Below are positions 1 to 7,563 of a stretch of 27,143 nucleotides of DNA, piece after piece; the stretch's first letter is position 1; every line of letters begins with the position of its first letter. Under the pieces are notes generated by a model, which did no database searches, was not told the origin of the DNA, and worked only from the letters and a program-made list of their open reading frames with translations. This stretch comes from Moraxella equi (lineage in GTDB: Bacteria > Pseudomonadota > Gammaproteobacteria > Pseudomonadales > Moraxellaceae): NCBI RefSeq assembly GCF_002027555.1, contig NZ_MXAP01000033.1:1-27143 (forward strand). The letters run 5' to 3'. The translations under genes and the position numbers were made by a program.

Positions 1-257
1 TTAGTTGAGAGTGGGGTATCGGTTAGGATTTGTCGTGCAATTTTACCAAGCTCAATCGCTCTATCAGTCGGTTGCATTCCGTGCTGAACGCGGACAAATA
101 ACGGGTCGTTAAAACTTTCTCGCAGACGATTTAAAATCCCACTCATCGCAGGTTGAGTAACTGACAAGCGTTGTGCTGAACGGCTGACATTACATTCGTC
201 TAATAGCACAACAAAGGCTTTGAGTAGGTTTAGGTCAAGTTTACAAAGGTCAGTCAT
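1..257 (-). CDS. LysR-family transcriptional regulator, N-terminal part (cut by window edge)
   Basis: Eighty-five residues are visible, starting at the ATG at 257 and running open to the window edge with no stop. The start (MTDLCKLDLNLLKAFVVLLD) and the following stretch SRSAQRLSVTQPAMSGILNRL then FNDPLFVR are the classic LysR winged helix-turn-helix: a first helix, the recognition helix around residues 33-45, and the wing with the conserved DPLFVR motif. The C-terminal effector-binding domain lies outside. Proteins of this family are tetrameric DNA-binding regulators that sense a small molecule, but the ligand and targets cannot be read here. It is divergent from the PIN-like gene across 148 bp, a common arrangement for a regulator and its target, although this pairing is only an inference. 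It is also one candidate for the unknown activator of the 68-bp promoters, without direct evidence. Confidence 0.9.
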   Translation of the reverse strand, partial: MTDLCKLDLNLLKAFVVLLDECNVSRSAQRLSVTQPAMSGILNRLRESFNDPLFVRVQHGMQPTDRAIELGKIARQILTDTPLST

Positions 258-405
258 TGTGGCATCTCATTGAAACTTATCATTATTATTGGTGCAAAAA
301 CAAGGATTTGCAAGGGTGTACGCCACTTTTCATTGAACAGATTGTAAAAATTTTTTAAACTGTCAACATTGAAAATCCCCACCATTTACCCAATTTGGAG
401 TTTTT

Positions 406-987
406 ATGAAACATTATTTGATTGATTATGAAAACATTCAGCCCAATGATTTTAACCGCCTTAACCCCAATCAATGCCAAATTTGGCTGTTTGTTGGCAA
501 AAATCAAACTACTTTACCCATTTCATTCAGCGAAGCCCAAGCCCAATTCGGTAAAGCTTTTCATTTGATTCAAGTGCCAAAAAGCGGAAAAAATGCCCTT
601 GATTTTATTCTGTCAAGTGAAATGGGACGAATCATTGAAAACAATCCCAATGATGAATTTTTGATTGTATCAAAAGATGCAGGATTTGATGTGTTGATTG
701 AATATTATCAGCAACAAGTTAAATCCATTCAAAGAGTTGGACACGCCAACAACATTCAATTGGATAACACCAAACACAAAAAACGCTTATCCATTATTGA
801 TATGCTAAGTCTTGCTCTTTTGCCAAAGGTAAAACAATCTTATCATAAAATGCCAGAACATTGTTTGCCTAAATCACAAAAATCTTTGATGAACTTTATT
901 TTAAGCATTTTAAAAAATGAGTTAAAAGATTATGATGATGAATACAAACAATACATTTGTCAAAAATTAGCCAACCAATTTATTTAA
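406..987 (+). CDS. PIN/NYN-like nuclease domain protein
   Basis: A 193-residue protein with a GGAG ribosome site 5 nt before the ATG. The start MKHYLIDYEN has the acidic first strand typical of PIN and NYN nucleases (D7, E9). Further conserved-looking acidic residues follow in NALDF (D66) and VSKDAGFDVL (D91 and D95), giving a plausible metal-binding quartet; the domain occupies about residues 1-120. Residues 150-193 are a small helical tail of unknown role. Families with this DYEN signature are generally assigned to PIN-like RNases; activity here is inferred, not shown. It is followed after 10 nt by the large helical gene, so the two are probably cotranscribed and may form one functional unit, for example a nuclease plus a regulator or sensor. 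No antitoxin-type small gene precedes it. Confidence 0.72.
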   Translation: MKHYLIDYENIQPNDFNRLNPNQCQIWLFVGKNQTTLPISFSEAQAQFGKAFHLIQVPKSGKNALDFILSSEMGRIIENNPNDEFLIVSKDAGFDVLIEYYQQQVKSIQRVGHANNIQLDNTKHKKRLSIIDMLSLALLPKVKQSYHKMPEHCLPKSQKSLMNFILSILKNELKDYDDEYKQYICQKLANQFI

Positions 988-997
988 GGAGTATATA

Positions 998-2836
998 ATG
1001 AGCTTTTTACCCAATCCTGAAAGCGTCCTATTAAATTTATATCAATGGGCGGGTTCGCCGTCACAGGCAACGGTTATCAAACAGCGTTTTGTTGCTTATG
1101 ATATGAAACTGATAAAGTACCAAGAATTTTTAAACACCTTATTAACAGGTTTGGCAAATCAATTTGAATTAGATGATGAGCAAAGCAAATTATGGCGATT
1201 TTATTTTTTAGAATTTGCCAAGCAATTAGATGTTTTTAATCAAAAAATTCACAGCTCACAAGCCAATGAACAACAAGTGAATTGGGAAGTTTTGGCACGC
1301 TTTCATTTACCACAAATTGGGCGTTGGCTTGGTTTATTGTATGTCAATGGGCAAATTTCCCCTGATTTTATCCAATTATTACCTCGATATGATGATGAGC
1401 AAAAAACATTGCGTTTGCCCGTACAACTGGCAATGGATTGGCTATTTAATCATTATGGCGACACACTGGAAGATTTTGCAAATGCACGCTGTGAGCAATT
1501 TCCCAATGCAGGATTTAAAGAAAAAGACAGTATTTTGCGTAATTTATACCATTGGAAAAACGGCAAATTGCCCGATGCCAACAGCATAAAAAGCTATTTT
1601 CCTGATGAATTAGAATTGGGATTTGTCAGCGATAATCCGCCTACCATAAAAAAAATACGCCAAACTTTTTTATTGGCAAGGGCTATTCAATCAGCTTTTA
1701 TCAAAGCCTGTGAATATTTTTCTCCCAATACAAATATTCATTCATCAGATTTGCACGATAATAAAGCCTATCAATTGGTGTATATTGGTAAATATATTTT
1801 TGATTTGATGGTATTTTCTTATCAAAAGTTTGAAAATAAAAAGCAGGCTGATAATTGGTTTGATGAACAATTAGGTGATTATGGCAAAGCAGTTTTTGCT
1901 CATATCTTAAATCATCACGAAAATGATGAAATGACCCGATTTATTCAATCGGTTGGATTTCCTATGCCTGATGACTTTGCTAGAAAGTCGGTTCATTTTG
2001 AAACTTTAAATCGTTATTTTATGTCTTTGGCTGGCACAGAAGCATTGTCAGATTTTTTTGACACCAACCCAAGCAATAATTTAAAAATTCAACAAGATAA
2101 AATTGCTTTATATATAAAATATCAGAGAAATGCTGATGAATATTTAAAAACATTATTTTCATTAACGCTTAATCCAGAAAAAACCATTCGGACTTGTAAC
2201 AACAAAGAAGTTGTTTTTGCCATATTGGAAAGCTGTTTATTTTTAACCAACAAACAAATTAGTCGTTTGTTAATTGAGCGAGCCGAACAACTAAGTCAAA
2301 CACCTGATGATGAGCTATTTGTGATTCAATCCAAATTGCACCGCCATTTATACACTGACCAACGCAAAAATGATAAAAACGCCCCAAGCCGTGTCAAAGT
2401 CTTATTAGAACAGGCAATCAACCACCCCTGCTTTAAACACAAACAGGCTCAAATCCATAATTACCAAGCTCGTGATGCCTTATCACGCAATGATTTTAAA
2501 TCTGCCAAGCAGTTTTATCGGCAAGCATTGGAAGCGTCAAAAATAGGTTGCTATGCTGATTGGCGTGGGCGAATTGGCTTGGATTTACTAGCCCTTGAAA
2601 CTTGGGATAAACCACTAAATGCCAATAATCACGAAACTTATTATCGTGATATGTTGGCAGGCGGTGTATTTCATTGTTTTTTAAAAGTAGATTTACCCAC
2701 GACTTTGGAAGACACCGTAGAGCAATTTTTAATTGATGATAATCATTGGCAAACACTGTATATGCCTTATTATGGTTTTGAAAATCAAAGTACCAAACTG
2801 GACAAAGATGACCCCCATTGTGCAAATATTTTTTAA
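998..2836 (+). CDS. Large helical protein of unknown function; N-terminal part of a probable ankyrin-repeat protein
   Basis: A 612-residue frame starting at an ATG with a strong AAGGAG site, 10 nt after the PIN-like gene. I do not recognise the family. It has no signal peptide or membrane segment and is rich in helices. Around residues 485-535 there is a TPR-like pair of helices (HNYQARDALSRNDFKSAKQF). Around residues 178-205 the stretch ILRNLYHWKNGKLPDANSIK looks like a small helix-turn-helix-like element. The frame stops at a TAA (2834-2836) inside a six-T run. Removing one T would carry the reading directly into the ankyrin frame that continues to 3527 and give a single protein of about 842 residues. 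The protein seen here is therefore probably a truncated N-terminal part, unless the ankyrin portion is made separately or by +1 frameshifting. Confidence 0.7.
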   Translation: MSFLPNPESVLLNLYQWAGSPSQATVIKQRFVAYDMKLIKYQEFLNTLLTGLANQFELDDEQSKLWRFYFLEFAKQLDVFNQKIHSSQANEQQVNWEVLARFHLPQIGRWLGLLYVNGQISPDFIQLLPRYDDEQKTLRLPVQLAMDWLFNHYGDTLEDFANARCEQFPNAGFKEKDSILRNLYHWKNGKLPDANSIKSYFPDELELGFVSDNPPTIKKIRQTFLLARAIQSAFIKACEYFSPNTNIHSSDLHDNKAYQLVYIGKYIFDLMVFSYQKFENKKQADNWFDEQLGDYGKAVFAHILNHHENDEMTRFIQSVGFPMPDDFARKSVHFETLNRYFMSLAGTEALSDFFDTNPSNNLKIQQDKIALYIKYQRNADEYLKTLFSLTLNPEKTIRTCNNKEVVFAILESCLFLTNKQISRLLIERAEQLSQTPDDELFVIQSKLHRHLYTDQRKNDKNAPSRVKVLLEQAINHPCFKHKQAQIHNYQARDALSRNDFKSAKQFYRQALEASKIGCYADWRGRIGLDLLALETWDKPLNANNHETYYRDMLAGGVFHCFLKVDLPTTLEDTVEQFLIDDNHWQTLYMPYYGFENQSTKLDKDDPHCANIF

Positions 2837-3527
2837 ATTGATTTATGATGAACCTTATAATGAAAATAAAGTCATTGATTATATCAAACAGCATAAAAAA
2901 TCATTAGTCAAACCATTGCCTAGTGTGGAAGGTGGCAATGCTTTTATGTTATTATTAAAATTAATCAATCAATTCAAAAATTATAATAAGTCTGTTCATA
3001 AGCAAGAAATCCAAAAAGCGATTTTTGCAATGCGTAGAGCGGTATTTTTATTGGTGCAATATGCCCCTGAGAGTTTGGATAATCGTGATTTTAAACAGCA
3101 AAATCCTTTAATATTCCCTGCGGAATGGGCGGATTTTGATTTGATTGATTTAATGCTAAAACAAGGTGCCAGACCAGACACTTTGGATTATCAAGGAATG
3201 ACACCATTGCACGCCATTATTAAAACACATTCACAGTCTTGTTTTGATTTAATGCTGTCGGTTAATCCTGATTTGACCGTCAAAACAGCAGACGGGCAAA
3301 CGCTATTGCATACTGCCAGTAAATTTGGTAATAGTTATGCGGTGGGATATTTGACAAAACGAGAACCACAATTAAAAAATGAAACAGATTTTCATGATGA
3401 AATACCATTGGAACAAGCCAAGCGTGTTTTAACCAATGCGGATTATTGGCATATGATAAATAATGCAATGAAAAAGCAGTTGCCACAATCGCATTGGCAA
3501 CAAATTGTTGATAAATTGAGTTTTTAA
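2808..3527 (+). CDS. Ankyrin-repeat C-terminal portion (separate overlapping gene or frameshifted tail of the preceding gene)
   Basis: This frame overlaps the end of the preceding gene. As a separate gene its best start is the ATG at 2808, with only a weak GGACAAAG upstream; an earlier ATG at 2733 in the same frame lies deep within the other gene. From about 2835 on, the protein (KLIYDEPYNENKVIDYIKQH) reads as a natural continuation of the preceding product if one T of the run 2829-2834 is dropped. The second half contains two recognisable ankyrin repeats, marked by GARPDTLDYQGMTPLHAIIK and NPDLTVKTADGQTLLHTASK. Ankyrin repeats bind proteins, so this tail may be the partner- or ligand-binding part of the module with the PIN-like nuclease. 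I favour a frameshifted single gene over two genes, because no good independent start exists after 2836. Confidence 0.6.
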   Translation: MTPIVQIFFKLIYDEPYNENKVIDYIKQHKKSLVKPLPSVEGGNAFMLLLKLINQFKNYNKSVHKQEIQKAIFAMRRAVFLLVQYAPESLDNRDFKQQNPLIFPAEWADFDLIDLMLKQGARPDTLDYQGMTPLHAIIKTHSQSCFDLMLSVNPDLTVKTADGQTLLHTASKFGNSYAVGYLTKREPQLKNETDFHDEIPLEQAKRVLTNADYWHMINNAMKKQLPQSHWQQIVDKLSF

Positions 3528-3535
3528 TCATAAAA

Positions 3536-3564
3536 GGCGTGATAAAGTTTTTATTTATCACGCC
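3536..3564. terminator. Hairpin after ankyrin gene, possible bidirectional terminator
   Basis: A perfect 11-bp inverted repeat (GGCGTGATAAA at 3536-3546 and TTTATCACGCC at 3554-3564) with a 7-nt loop, 8 nt after the ankyrin stop codon. There is no long T-tract after it on the plus strand; on the minus strand it is followed by TTTTATG. Its right arm overlaps the first element (TATCAC) of the namA promoter block, so it could also have a regulatory role. Confidence 0.5.
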
Positions 3565-3623
3565 AAATAATACCTACCCATTAAAATAATCAATTTTCCC
3601 TAATATCCCAAACACGCTATAAT
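3556..3623 (+). promoter_or_regulatory. Conserved 68-bp electrophile-gene promoter block, copy 1 (namA)
   Basis: Runs from TATCAC to a TATAAT -10 box at 3618-3623, 31 nt before the namA ATG. It shares TATCAC, TAATACC, an AT-rich core (here CATTAAAATAATCAATT) and TATAAT with three other copies at 12515, 17709 and 26060, all exactly 68 bp long. No good -35 hexamer is present at 17 bp from the -10, which suggests that an activator binding the conserved half supports transcription. This is the most divergent of the four copies in the core. Confidence 0.75.
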
Positions 3624-3654
3624 ACCCCCACTTTCATCACTTAGGACTACTCAA

Positions 3655-4716
3655 ATGGCAAAAATCCGCCAACTTCTTACCCCTTTTTCCATTAAAAATC
3701 TTGAACTTAAAAACCGCGTAGTTATGCCCCTAATGTGCCAATATTCCGCCACAGACGGCGTGCCAAACGACTGGCATTTGGTGCATTACACCAGCCGTGC
3801 GATTGGTGGCGTGGGCTTGATTATCGTGGAGATGACCAATGTCGCCCCCAATGGTCGCATTAGTCCAAATTGCTTGGGACTTTGGAATGACGAACAGCAA
3901 GCCGCCTTTAAAAAACTGGTGGACAGCGTACATGCACAAGGAGCGAAAATTGCCGTGCAAATCGCCCACGCAGGTCGTAAAGCCCAAGATGAACCGAATG
4001 CCGTCGCCCCGTCCGCCATTCATTATGGCGAGTTAGATTATGCAGGGCAAAATTTGATTACGCCACGCGAATTGACCACGCAGGAAGTCAAAGACTTGGT
4101 GCAAGCCTTTGCCGATAGCGTGAAAAGAGCGGTGGACGCAGGGTTTGATGCGATTGAATTGCACGGGGCACACGGTTATTTGATTCATCAATTTTATTCG
4201 CCCAAATCCAATGGGCGTACCGATGAATACGGTCAAGACAAAGTCTTGTTTGGCGTGGAAATCATTCAGGCAGCCAAAAAAGTGATGCCTACTGATATGC
4301 CGTTAATCGTGCGCATTTCCGCCCAAGAATATGGCAAAGACGGCTTTGACAGCGATTATGGCGTAGAGATTGCCAAACGATTTGCAGACGCAGGGGCGGA
4401 TATGTTTGATGTGAGCGGTGGTGGCGATGGCGTGTTGCACAAAGGCAATCACCCTGAATTTTATGCAGGCTATCAAGTGGATTTGGCTCGCAAAGTCAAA
4501 CACGCCACAAACAAACCTGTGATTGCGGTGGGTATGCTGGACAATGTGGCAGTGGCTGACCATATTTTGGGTGTGGGCGATGCCGATTTGGTGGCGATTG
4601 GGCGTGGGCTTTTGCGAGACCCGTATTGGGTGCTAAACGCCCAATATCAGCAAAATGGCTCGGACAGCAGTGAAATGCAGTTTGTGCCAAGACAGTATGT
4701 AAGAGGGTTTATGTGA
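3655..4716 (+). CDS. namA: NADH:flavin oxidoreductase, class III Old Yellow Enzyme (NamA/YqjM-like)
   Basis: A 353-residue FMN-dependent ene-reductase expected to reduce activated C=C bonds of unsaturated aldehydes, ketones and some nitro compounds using NADPH, in the cytoplasm. It is an (alpha/beta)8 barrel for its full length. The class III hallmarks are visible: PLMCQYSA with the redox-tuning Cys28 and Tyr30 (matching Cys26/Tyr28 of YqjM), Gln103 followed by HAGRK, and HGAHGYL with the substrate-binding His170 and His173. The C-terminal flavin-phosphate region (AVGMLDN and VAIGRGLLRDP) is also present. The length matches the family. It sits under copy 1 of the 68-bp promoter block and is followed after 52 nt by a nitroreductase, probably cotranscribed. 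The nearby genes with the same promoter (adhC, fghA, adh) support a role in electrophile detoxification. Confidence 0.92.
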   Translation: MAKIRQLLTPFSIKNLELKNRVVMPLMCQYSATDGVPNDWHLVHYTSRAIGGVGLIIVEMTNVAPNGRISPNCLGLWNDEQQAAFKKLVDSVHAQGAKIAVQIAHAGRKAQDEPNAVAPSAIHYGELDYAGQNLITPRELTTQEVKDLVQAFADSVKRAVDAGFDAIELHGAHGYLIHQFYSPKSNGRTDEYGQDKVLFGVEIIQAAKKVMPTDMPLIVRISAQEYGKDGFDSDYGVEIAKRFADAGADMFDVSGGGDGVLHKGNHPEFYAGYQVDLARKVKHATNKPVIAVGMLDNVAVADHILGVGDADLVAIGRGLLRDPYWVLNAQYQQNGSDSSEMQFVPRQYVRGFM

Positions 4717-4719
4717 TTT

Positions 4720-4738
4720 TTTTCAGGCTGCCTGAAAA
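4720..4738. repeat. DNA-uptake-sequence-like near-palindrome, copy 1
   Basis: TTTTCAGGCTGCCTGAAAA immediately follows the namA stop. The 15-bp centre TTCAGGCTGCCTGAA is an inverted repeat with one central base. It contains AGGCTGCCTGAA on the plus strand and AGGCAGCCTGAA on the minus strand, which match dialects of the Neisseriaceae DNA uptake sequence described for Simonsiella- and Kingella-type species. The second intact copy is at 25006-25020. With a one-base loop it is unlikely to act as an ordinary terminator hairpin. Confidence 0.6.
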
Positions 4739-4768
4739 CCTTTTAATCTTATTTTTCGGAGTATCTCT

Positions 4769-5428
4769 ATGACCATTTTTAATAAAGACGACCTAATTAA
4801 CGCCTTTCATCGCCGTGCGTCCACCCGTTCGTATGACGGTAATCGCAAAATCCCTGCCGATGATTTTAATGCCATTTTGGAACTTGGGCGTTTGTCGCCA
4901 AGCTCTGTGGGGTCTGAGCCTTGGCAATTTTTGGTATTACAAAACCAAGACTTACGCCAAAAACTAAAACCCTATGCGTGGGGCATTCCGACAATGGAAA
5001 CCGCCAGCCACATTGTCGCCATTCTTGCCAAGAAAAACGCCCGCTATGACACGCCCTATTTTGGCGAAATTATGGACAGACGGGGCTTGCAAGGCGATGA
5101 CCGTGTTAAGATTATGGAAGTTTATAAAAAATTCCAAACCGAAGACATCGCCATTTTGGATTCCGACCGCAGTTTATTTGACTGGGCAAGCAAACAAACC
5201 TACATCGCCCTTGCCAATATGATGACGGGGGCAGCAATGCTTGGCATTGACAGTTGCCCGATTGAAGGCTTTGATTATAAAGAAGTGAACCGCATTTTGG
5301 CAGAAGAAGGTTTATTTGACCCAAATGAGTGGGCGATTTCGGTAATGGTAACTTTTGGTTATCGTGATAAAGAAATTCGCCAAAAAGCCCGTAAAACTTT
5401 TGATGAAGTGGTGAAATTTGTAGAATAA
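4769..5428 (+). CDS. Nitroreductase family protein (NfsB-like)
   Basis: A 219-residue FMN-dependent oxidoreductase with a CGGAG site 9 nt before the ATG. The N-terminal RRASTRSYDG and the LSPSSVGSEPWQFLVL motif are the conserved FMN-phosphate and FMN-ring contacts of the NfsB-type fold. The C-terminal region (GIDSCPIEGFD, then AISVMVTFGYRDKE) is also typical of the family. Such enzymes are homodimers that reduce nitroaromatics, quinones or unsaturated carbonyls with NAD(P)H; the natural substrate is not evident. It lies 52 nt after namA with a DUS-like palindrome between, and ends at a strong terminator. It therefore probably shares the namA promoter and forms a two-gene reductive-detoxification operon. 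No frame problems are seen. Confidence 0.9.
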   Translation: MTIFNKDDLINAFHRRASTRSYDGNRKIPADDFNAILELGRLSPSSVGSEPWQFLVLQNQDLRQKLKPYAWGIPTMETASHIVAILAKKNARYDTPYFGEIMDRRGLQGDDRVKIMEVYKKFQTEDIAILDSDRSLFDWASKQTYIALANMMTGAAMLGIDSCPIEGFDYKEVNRILAEEGLFDPNEWAISVMVTFGYRDKEIRQKARKTFDEVVKFVE

Positions 5429-5440
5429 TTTTTTTTAAAT

Positions 5441-5481
5441 AAAAGCATTATTTTAATCATTAAAAACAATGCTTTTTTTTT
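5441..5481 (+). terminator. Rho-independent terminator after nitroreductase
   Basis: Nine-bp stem AAAAGCATT (5441-5449) with AATGCTTTT (5468-5476) and an 18-nt loop, followed by a T-tract to 5481. It ends the namA-nitroreductase unit and lies just upstream of the ribosome site of the next gene, so it may also attenuate read-through into it. Confidence 0.75.
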
Positions 5482-5495
5482 GGAGTGTTTTAATA

Positions 5496-6359
5496 ATGAA
5501 ACTAAAATTTTTAACTGCTATTTTGGTAAGTACAATATCAATGACCGCATTTGCCAATGACACACACAGTACACCAATCAAAACCACGCCATTAAATGAC
5601 AGCGTTTATATGCTAGAAGGTCAAGGCGGTAATATTGCCGTGATTGAAAATGACAATGCCCTATATGTCGTGGACACGCAATTTACCAATATTTATGCTG
5701 ATATTAAAAGCGAAATTGGCAAAATCAGCCCAAAACCTGTGCGTTATGTCATCAATACGCACGGACATAATGACCATACGGGTGGCAATGCGTCTTTTGT
5801 CAAAGATTTTAATGCGACCATTATCGCTCATCATAATACCAGCGATTTAATCACCGCTTATAATCAAAATAATGCCACGCCCAATACACTACCGCATTTG
5901 ACTTTTGATAAATCTTTAAAATTGGCAGGCGATGAACCCATTCATTTGATGTATTTTGCTAATGCTCATACCAATGGCGATATTATTGTACATTTGCCAA
6001 AGTCTAATATCATTCACGCTGGCGATATTTTATTTTTTGGGCGTTTTCCGTTTATTGATGTCAAAAATGGCGGAACGATTGACGGTATGATTAAAGGCTT
6101 AAATGGCATTATTGTCCTTGCCAATGACAATACCAAAATCATCGCAGGACACGGCAATTTGGCAAGCCGTAGTGAGCTGATTACCCATACCAAAATGTTA
6201 AACACCATTAGAAGTCGGGTCGCCAAACAAAAACGCCAAGGCAAAACCCTTGCCCAAATTCAAGCGTCTCGCCCCGCCAAAGAATGGGAAAGTAGCCATA
6301 ATTGGAATTTTATCAATAGTGAAAAATTGGTAGAGAGTATTTATCAAAGTTTGAAATGA
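5496..6359 (+). CDS. Secreted metallo-beta-lactamase-fold hydrolase
   Basis: I start this at the ATG at 5496 because a GGAG lies 10 nt upstream and the product then begins with a clean signal peptide (MKLKFLTAILVSTISMTAFA, probable cleavage after AFA near residue 20). The earlier in-frame ATG at 5469 would sit inside the terminator stem. The 287-residue product is probably periplasmic. It has the zinc motif HGHNDH (H89, H91, D93, H94), AHTNGD with H158, AGD with D177 and AGHG with H219, so the two-metal site is complete. The fold covers beta-lactamases, glyoxalase-like thioesterases and quinoprotein-associated hydrolases. The substrate is not identifiable, and beta-lactamase activity should not be assumed. 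It is monocistronic, between two terminators. Confidence 0.88.
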   Translation: MKLKFLTAILVSTISMTAFANDTHSTPIKTTPLNDSVYMLEGQGGNIAVIENDNALYVVDTQFTNIYADIKSEIGKISPKPVRYVINTHGHNDHTGGNASFVKDFNATIIAHHNTSDLITAYNQNNATPNTLPHLTFDKSLKLAGDEPIHLMYFANAHTNGDIIVHLPKSNIIHAGDILFFGRFPFIDVKNGGTIDGMIKGLNGIIVLANDNTKIIAGHGNLASRSELITHTKMLNTIRSRVAKQKRQGKTLAQIQASRPAKEWESSHNWNFINSEKLVESIYQSLK

Positions 6360-6378
6360 TAAGTTTAATTGAAAACAA

Positions 6379-6413
6379 AAAACCGCTTGCTTATGATTGG
6401 CTAAGCGGTTTTT
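6379..6413 (+). terminator. Rho-independent terminator after MBL-fold gene
   Basis: Stem AACCGCTT (6381-6388) with AAGCGGTT (6403-6410), 14-nt loop, followed by five Ts counting the last stem bases. It begins 20 nt after the stop codon. Confidence 0.75.
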
Positions 6414-6464
6414 ATGATGATTAAATGAGTATAAGATAATTTTATTAAACCGTGTTAATTTAAA

Positions 6465-7379
6465 ATGACTTTTATCATTGGATTATTGGCGGGTGTGTGC
6501 ATTGCCTGTCAGTCAGCTGTCAATGCCCAACTGCGTTTGCATTTGGGCTTTGCGTTTTTGACTTCGTTTGTTTCATTTTTGGTGGGGCTGATTTTTCTTG
6601 TGGGCTTATCGCTTGGGTTTGGCAGTCCGCTTTGGTTTGATAAGGTGACTTTGTCGGCTGTGCCTTGGTGGGCGTGGCTTGGCGGTGTGCTTGGGACGGT
6701 GGGACTGACCGCCAATGTGCTGATTTTCCCCAAATTGGGCGGTGTGCAAACGGCGGTAATGCCGATTTTGGGGCAGGTACTAATGGGGCTAATGATTGAC
6801 AGTTTTGGTTTGCTTCGTTCGGTGCAAATCCCTTTTTTGGGCAGCCGAATTGTGGGAGTTTTGCTTGTCTTGACAGGTGTATTTGTGGCGATTGTCTTAC
6901 CCCAAAGGCGACAACTTGCCAAAACGGGTGACAATGCGTGGCTTTGGCGTGGCGTGGGGGTGCTGGGCGGAATGGCACTTGCCACACAAGCGGCGGTCAA
7001 TGGCGAGCTTGGACGACAACTTGACTCATCGCTTGGTGGTGCGGTGGTGTCATTTTTGGTGGGGACTGGCGTGCTGTTTGTGATTGCTTTGTGTTATGAA
7101 AAAAGTTTGGTACATTTAATCAAACCCACACAAGGACAGCCATTGTGGATTTGGGGCGGTGGTGTGCTTGGGGCGTTGTTTATTTTGTCTGGAGTGTATC
7201 TTGTGCCAAAAATCGGGACAGGACAGGTGGTGATGCTTGTGCTGTCTGGCTTGATTTGTGGCAGTTTGTTGGTAGATAAATTCGGCTTATTTGGCGTGAC
7301 AAAAAAGGCGGTGTTACCCGTGCAAATCTTGGGGGTGGTGTTATTGCTCGTGGGCGTGGGATGTATTCGTTTGGTGTGA
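6465..7379 (+). CDS. DMT-superfamily transporter, YdcZ (DUF606) type
   Basis: A 304-residue inner-membrane protein with about ten hydrophobic segments arranged as two homologous halves. Each half starts with a similar signature: LLAGVCIACQSAVNAQLR at the start and LGGMALATQAAVNGELGR around residues 166-183. This internal duplication, with a conserved AVN and a short hydrophilic turn, is typical of the two-domain YdcZ family of small-molecule exporters. The substrate is unknown. No clear Shine-Dalgarno is present before the ATG at 6465 (the upstream bases are TTAATTTAAA), so initiation may be weak or leaderless. It stands alone between the terminator at 6379 and the AT-rich leader of the NACHT gene. 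G+C is higher than in the NACHT gene next to it. Confidence 0.88.
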   Translation: MTFIIGLLAGVCIACQSAVNAQLRLHLGFAFLTSFVSFLVGLIFLVGLSLGFGSPLWFDKVTLSAVPWWAWLGGVLGTVGLTANVLIFPKLGGVQTAVMPILGQVLMGLMIDSFGLLRSVQIPFLGSRIVGVLLVLTGVFVAIVLPQRRQLAKTGDNAWLWRGVGVLGGMALATQAAVNGELGRQLDSSLGGAVVSFLVGTGVLFVIALCYEKSLVHLIKPTQGQPLWIWGGGVLGALFILSGVYLVPKIGTGQVVMLVLSGLICGSLLVDKFGLFGVTKKAVLPVQILGVVLLLVGVGCIRLV

Positions 7380-7418
7380 GTTTTAATATTTTTGAATGGG
7401 AGAAAACCCGTTTTGATG

Positions 7419-7440
7419 AAAGCGGTATTTTTACCACTTT
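7419..7440 (+). terminator. Weak hairpin after DMT transporter
   Basis: AAAGCGGTA (7419-7427) can pair with TACCACTTT (7432-7440) with one C-A mismatch and a 4-nt loop, followed by TAAAG. It is a poor terminator candidate. The rest of 7441-7563 is very AT-rich and probably holds the promoter of the NACHT gene, but no clear -35/-10 pair stands out. Confidence 0.3.
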
Positions 7441-7563
7441 TAAAGCATTTAAAATGTATTTTTGTGTAGATAAATGTTATAATAAAAATAACTATTTATT
7501 TAAAAATTTATTAAAATAAATAAGTTATATGTAAAATTTTATACTTTAAAATAGGAATTTCAG

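Noticed and set aside
2496..2894. Minus-strand open frame over the ankyrin gene region
   Set aside because: It is the antisense shadow of the helical and ankyrin frames, has no ribosome site and no recognisable domain.
5469..5495. Earlier ATG for the MBL-fold gene
   Set aside because: It lies inside the upstream terminator stem; the ATG at 5496 has a GGAG site and starts a clean signal peptide.
5496..6359. Antibiotic-resistance beta-lactamase
   Set aside because: The zinc motif is generic to the fold and no beta-lactamase-specific features were recognised, so only the fold-level call is supported.
6509..7000. Long minus-strand open frames over the DMT transporter
   Set aside because: They are rich in Pro, Ser and Thr with no domain, typical of antisense shadows of a GC-richer membrane protein gene.
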